Positions 4,683 to 7,356 of a DNA stretch of 7,356 nucleotides are shown here, in pieces (within the stretch, counting starts at the first letter, position 1; each line of letters begins with the position of its first letter). Where the stretch lies: contig SLSB01000121.1 of assembly GCA_007130675.1 (NCBI GenBank), forward strand, positions 1 through 7,356. Reading direction: 5' to 3'. The notes beneath the pieces were generated by a model. That model was not told where the DNA came from. It saw only the letters and a list, made by a program, of their open reading frames with translations, and did no database searches. Source of the stretch: Candidatus Hydrogenedentota bacterium. Lineage in GTDB: Bacteria > Hydrogenedentota > Hydrogenedentia > Hydrogenedentales > SLHB01. A program made the position numbers and the translations under genes.

Positions 4683-6536
4683 CTACTCCGAAACGCGGTC
4701 GTGCAAGACGTGCTGCATTTCCGCATCCTTCATGACATGACCCCACACCAGCCCGCGGATTTTTTCGTCGGGCTCGGGCGGCGTCAACAGGCTCACGATA
4801 ATGGTGACGATCAGCGAGAACACAAACGACCACCACGCCACAAACAGGAACGGGTTGTCGGACGGGAACAAACCGTCGACGCTGTTCAAAATGGTGGTGA
4901 ATATGACGCCCAGCACGAGGCCCGCCAAACCGCCCCACTGGGTGGTGCGCCGCCAAATGATGCCCAGCAGCAGGATGGCCAAGGTTGGCCCCTGGAAGAT
5001 TGACAACGCCGTCTGAATAAACACGTACAGTCCCTCGCGTCTGCCGATGAATTCAGCCAACGCACCGGCCAGCACGATGAAGATCAGCGTGAAGATGCGG
5101 CCCATAATGAGCCCGTGGCGTTCACCGAGGTTCTTGCCGGTGATGAGGTGGTACATGCGCCCATACAGGTCGTTGGTCCAGATGGTGGTCGAGCTGTTGA
5201 GGTTCGAGTCCACGCTGGACATCAATGCAGCGAAGAATGCCACAAACATAAGCCCCCTGAGCCCCGGCGGGAGCAGGGTCGCGATCATGTAGGGCACGGC
5301 CCGTTCGGCGTTGGGCAGGTCGGGCGCCAGAATCAGCGCACACAGGCCCGGAACCGCGACCATAAGCGGAACAAACGACTTCAAGAGGCCGCCAAACAGC
5401 ATGCCGCCCTTCGCGTCCCATTCCGAGCGCGCGCCCAATGTCCGCTGCACCACCGCCTGGTTGCCGCTCATATAGGCGATGGCCAGCACAATGCCGAGCC
5501 CGAAGACGATTCCGGTCCACGGATATGGTTTGTCGGTGTCGTGGGGCAAGAGGACCTTGAGATGGTCGGTGTAGGTCAGCAGCTCGACGATTGCGACATT
5601 CTCGACGCCGTCGGCCAGTTCGCCAAGCGAGGACGTGAGGGCCTGTCGCGTCTGTCTGCGCACCTCGTGGCTTTGCAGCTCATGCTCGTTTGGAATGCCC
5701 AGCGACTCGAAGCGGATAAGAAACTTGTTGGTGACAATCTCGTGCGGAAGGGCGGCTTCCTTGATGTATTCCACGCGAAATCCAGCATTTTCGAGGTTGG
5801 CCTGGACGTCCTCGAACGGGATTTGCTCCTCGGCCTGAATCTCGATGATGGCTCGCGGGTTCAGCTCGTCCATCTGCTCGCGAAGACCTGCCGGGCCGCC
5901 CACTTCCCACATGCTCAGCGCAAGCAGGGCAATGCCGCCCACAAACATGAAGACCAGCTGCACCACGTCGACCATAACAACGGCCGACAGGCCGCCAGCG
6001 ACCGTATAAACACCGCTGATGAAGACCATCAGCCACACCACCGTGTGCGGATTCCAGCCCAGAATGGTGCCGAAGAGCTTGTCGCCGGTGACCCAGAGCA
6101 TCAGCGACAACATCACGAACAGGAATATTGCCCAGATGGTGCCGTGAATCACCCGGACCCCGGTGTTGTACCGGCGGCCCAGAAACTCGGGGATACTGTA
6201 GACGCCCGCGCGCCAGAAATACGGGATGAACACAAAGGCCGCGAACACCATGGCCGGCATTGATCCCATCCAGTCGAAATTGGCCACCGAGATGCCGTCG
6301 CTGAACGCACCGCCCGACACGGCCACGAAATCCATTGCCCCGATATCGCTCACCACGATGGACATGCCGATCGCCCAGAATGGTAATGCTTTACCAGCAA
6401 TGAAAAAATCGCCCGCGTTCTTCACGTACTTGCCGAAGAATGTGCCGAGCAGAAAAACGCCGCCCATGTACATAATAATAATGGTAACGTCAATTCCCGC
6501 CAGGCGTGTCCCCACTTGTTCTGCTACATCCGACAT
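4683..6536 (-). CDS. SSS-family sodium:solute symporter with large extracytoplasmic insert
   Basis: A 617-residue polytopic membrane protein expected to couple inward Na+ flow to uptake of a small solute, probably a sugar or related compound. SSS signatures include the first core helix region SIVVSDIGAMDF at 59-70, GVYSIPEFLGRRYN at 111-124, and GGLSAVVMVDVVQLVFM at 181-197. Others are YPWTGIVFGL near 338-347, NQAVVQRTLGAR at 359-370, and FFAALMSSVDSNLNSSTT at 434-451; the last carries the Ser-Ser pair (440-441) that matches the sodium-site serines of vSGLT. About 13 helices are visible. Residues about 226-322 form a soluble insert absent from typical bacterial members, annotated separately. 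The C-terminal tail after 585 is polar. AGGGGA lies six bases before the ATG. It is the first gene of the operon and is divergent from the sulfatase. The family is certain; the substrate is unknown. Confidence 0.93.
   Translation of the reverse strand: MSDVAEQVGTRLAGIDVTIIIMYMGGVFLLGTFFGKYVKNAGDFFIAGKALPFWAIGMSIVVSDIGAMDFVAVSGGAFSDGISVANFDWMGSMPAMVFAAFVFIPYFWRAGVYSIPEFLGRRYNTGVRVIHGTIWAIFLFVMLSLMLWVTGDKLFGTILGWNPHTVVWLMVFISGVYTVAGGLSAVVMVDVVQLVFMFVGGIALLALSMWEVGGPAGLREQMDELNPRAIIEIQAEEQIPFEDVQANLENAGFRVEYIKEAALPHEIVTNKFLIRFESLGIPNEHELQSHEVRRQTRQALTSSLGELADGVENVAIVELLTYTDHLKVLLPHDTDKPYPWTGIVFGLGIVLAIAYMSGNQAVVQRTLGARSEWDAKGGMLFGGLLKSFVPLMVAVPGLCALILAPDLPNAERAVPYMIATLLPPGLRGLMFVAFFAALMSSVDSNLNSSTTIWTNDLYGRMYHLITGKNLGERHGLIMGRIFTLIFIVLAGALAEFIGRREGLYVFIQTALSIFQGPTLAILLLGIIWRRTTQWGGLAGLVLGVIFTTILNSVDGLFPSDNPFLFVAWWSFVFSLIVTIIVSLLTPPEPDEKIRGLVWGHVMKDAEMQHVLHDRVSE
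5571..5861 (-). other. SecF/SecD P1-like soluble domain inside the symporter
   Basis: This covers residues about 226-322, between the helix ending near Trp210 and the one starting near Trp340. The order of elements is a strand AIIEIQAEE (229-237), a helix EDVQANLENAGF (242-253), a strand region ending in NKFLIRFES (270-278), a helix EVRRQTRQALTSSL (291-304) and a strand VENVAIVELL (311-320). The first periplasmic domain of E. coli SecF has the same order, as I recall it: VIEITLEK, DVMRDALQKAGF, DIMVRMP, a helix, then VKRIEFV. The Gly-Gly motif that usually opens this domain in SecD/SecF is not present. In human SGLT1 the equivalent loop is extracellular, so the insert should face the periplasm. 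The SecF resemblance was judged by eye. Confidence 0.55.
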
Positions 6537-6549
6537 GTGTCATCCCCTG

Positions 6550-6593
6550 ATTCGAAGGTGTTTCCGTTGCGCGCCGCCACTCGTCTTTCGAAT
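6550..6593 (-). promoter_or_regulatory. Paired TTCGAA palindromes in the symporter leader
   Basis: ATTCGAA at 6550-6556 and TTCGAAT at 6587-6593 form an inverted repeat with 7-base arms. Each arm also contains the self-complementary TTCGAA. Both lie between the candidate start of transcription (about 6597) and the ribosome binding site (6543-6548). They could form a leader stem-loop or be operator half-sites. The arms are short, so chance is possible. Confidence 0.3.
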
Positions 6594-6603
6594 TGTGTCT
6601 GGA

Positions 6604-6633
6604 AGTATGGCAAATCTTCGCAGAGGACGTCAA
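6604..6633 (-). promoter_or_regulatory. Candidate sigma70-type promoter of the symporter operon
   Basis: On the minus strand TTGACG (6633-6628) is followed after 18 bases by CATACT (6609-6604). The -35 matches the consensus at five of six positions and the -10 at four of six. Transcription would start near 6597, giving a leader of about 60 bases before ATG 6536. Confidence 0.5.
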
Positions 6634-6771
6634 CCGCCTTTTGGGGGACCTTTTCTGGACGGCACAAGTGGGACGGGTGAGGGCGATGTGCACCAGCCAG
6701 TCTGCTGTGGTATTTTACCTGCGGGCTGAAACGGCTGCCAGGGCAAGAGTGAGGTCATAGCACGGTTTTTT

Positions 6772-6777
6772 GGAGGG
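6772..6777 (+). promoter_or_regulatory. Ribosome binding site of the sulfatase gene
   Basis: GGAGGG lies seven bases before ATG 6785. The Tat signal begins at exactly this ATG, which settles the start. Confidence 0.75.
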
Positions 6778-6784
6778 TTTTGTG

Positions 6785-7356
6785 ATGAATCGACGCGCAT
6801 TTCTGCGAAATACCGCGATTGGTGTCGGCAGTTTGGCTGCACTCGGAACCGCGCGAGCGGCCGCACAGACGAGACCGAACGTATTGTGGATCGTTTCCGA
6901 GGACGCATCCTGCCATATCGGGTGCTACGGCGAGACGGCCATCAGCACGCCTCATCTCGATGCGTTGGCGGCCGAGGGCGTGCTGTTCGAGAACGCCTTG
7001 GTGACCTGCCCGGTGTGTTCGCCGGTGCGGTCGGCATTGGTTACGGGGATGTACCAGACGTCGATCGGGTCGCACAATCACCGCAGCCAGAACGAGGCCC
7101 CGAAAGCGGGCGGCAACGTCGCCTATTACGACAGCTACCTGCTGCCCGAGGCGACGCCGTTGGTGAGCGACCTGTTTCGCGCGGCGGGATACTACACCTG
7201 CAACGGGGCGAACCCGTCGGCGAACCGGCCGGGCAAGACCGACTACAATTTCCGCACCGAGCATGAGCCGTATGACGGCAGCGATTGGCGCGATGCGCCC
7301 GAGGGCACGCCGTTCTTTGCGCAGATCCAGCTTCGCGGGGGCAAGTACCGCCCGAA
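6785..7356 (+). CDS. Tat-exported sulfatase, partial (N-terminal 190 residues)
   Basis: The frame is open from ATG 6785 to the right edge. Residues 1-27 are a twin-arginine signal (NRRAFLR at 2-8, hydrophobic stretch 11-21, ARAAA before Gln28), so the enzyme should be exported folded. RPNVLWIVSEDAS at 30-42 is the first metal-binding strand; the usual Asp-Asp pair is Glu39-Asp40 here. CSPVRSALVTG at 78-88 is the sulfatase signature, with Cys78 expected to be converted to formylglycine and Pro80 and Arg82 in the expected places. GCYGETAISTPHLDALAAEG at 46-65 is also typical of the family. The Ser-Glu-Asp start recalls N-sulfoglucosamine sulfohydrolase-like members, which suggests amino-sugar sulfate as a possible substrate, but the specificity part lies outside the window. 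Activity needs a formylglycine-generating enzyme encoded elsewhere. It is divergent from the symporter operon. The family call is very secure. Confidence 0.93.
   Translation, partial: MNRRAFLRNTAIGVGSLAALGTARAAAQTRPNVLWIVSEDASCHIGCYGETAISTPHLDALAAEGVLFENALVTCPVCSPVRSALVTGMYQTSIGSHNHRSQNEAPKAGGNVAYYDSYLLPEATPLVSDLFRAAGYYTCNGANPSANRPGKTDYNFRTEHEPYDGSDWRDAPEGTPFFAQIQLRGGKYRP

Larger units (their letters stand above)
6537..6784. promoter_or_regulatory. Divergent intergenic region between symporter operon and sulfatase
   Basis: These 248 bases separate the starts of two divergent transcription units, so both promoters should lie here and could share a regulator. A good minus-strand promoter candidate is visible (6604-6633). 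For the sulfatase no convincing -35/-10 pair was found; only its ribosome binding site (6772-6777) is clear. No regulator gene is in the window. Confidence 0.6.

Noticed and set aside
5115..6263. Long plus-strand open frame (382 codons) opposite the symporter
   Set aside because: Its translation is rich in His, Gln and Arg with no recognisable domain, and it lies fully inside a well supported SSS gene on the other strand.

Overview
The window is GC-rich, gene-dense bacterial DNA. Several features suggest a Planctomycetes/Verrucomicrobia- or Hydrogenedentes-like genome: a Tat-exported sulfatase, an exported ChbG/YdjC-type deacetylase, an SGLT-like sodium:solute symporter with small membrane companions, and a GATCCC-type hexamer array between genes. 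This taxonomic guess rests on gene content and style only; no marker gene is present.

Layout, left to right. (1) Bases 1-716, minus strand: a membrane protein resembling the YesL/DUF624 family, cut by the left edge. (2) 760-1722, minus: an exported SurA/parvulin-type peptidyl-prolyl isomerase, probably co-transcribed with (1), with a possible promoter at 1824-1852. (3) 1723-2401: a 679-base stretch without a gene, holding a GA-initial hexamer repeat array (2039-2164). (4) 2402-6536, minus: five closely spaced genes that look like one operon. In order of transcription these are an SSS-family sodium:solute symporter, two small membrane proteins, a 191-residue soluble protein of unknown function, and an exported ChbG/YdjC-like carbohydrate deacetylase. 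(5) 6537-6784: a divergent intergenic region with a plausible sigma70-type promoter for the operon. (6) 6785-7356, plus: the first 190 codons of a Tat-exported sulfatase, cut by the right edge.

How it may work together: the sulfatase and the deacetylase both carry export signals and would act outside the cytoplasm on sulfated or acetylated (amino) sugars. The symporter would then bring a small product in by sodium coupling. This is inferred from family and neighbourhood; no substrate can be read from the sequence.

The most unusual item is in the symporter. Between two of its membrane helices, on the predicted extracytoplasmic side, sits a soluble insert of about 95 residues whose pattern resembles the first periplasmic domain of SecF/SecD. 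Other points of interest are the two-variant hexamer array and an internal duplication in the 191-residue protein. Nothing here amounts to a clearly new defence or mobile system.
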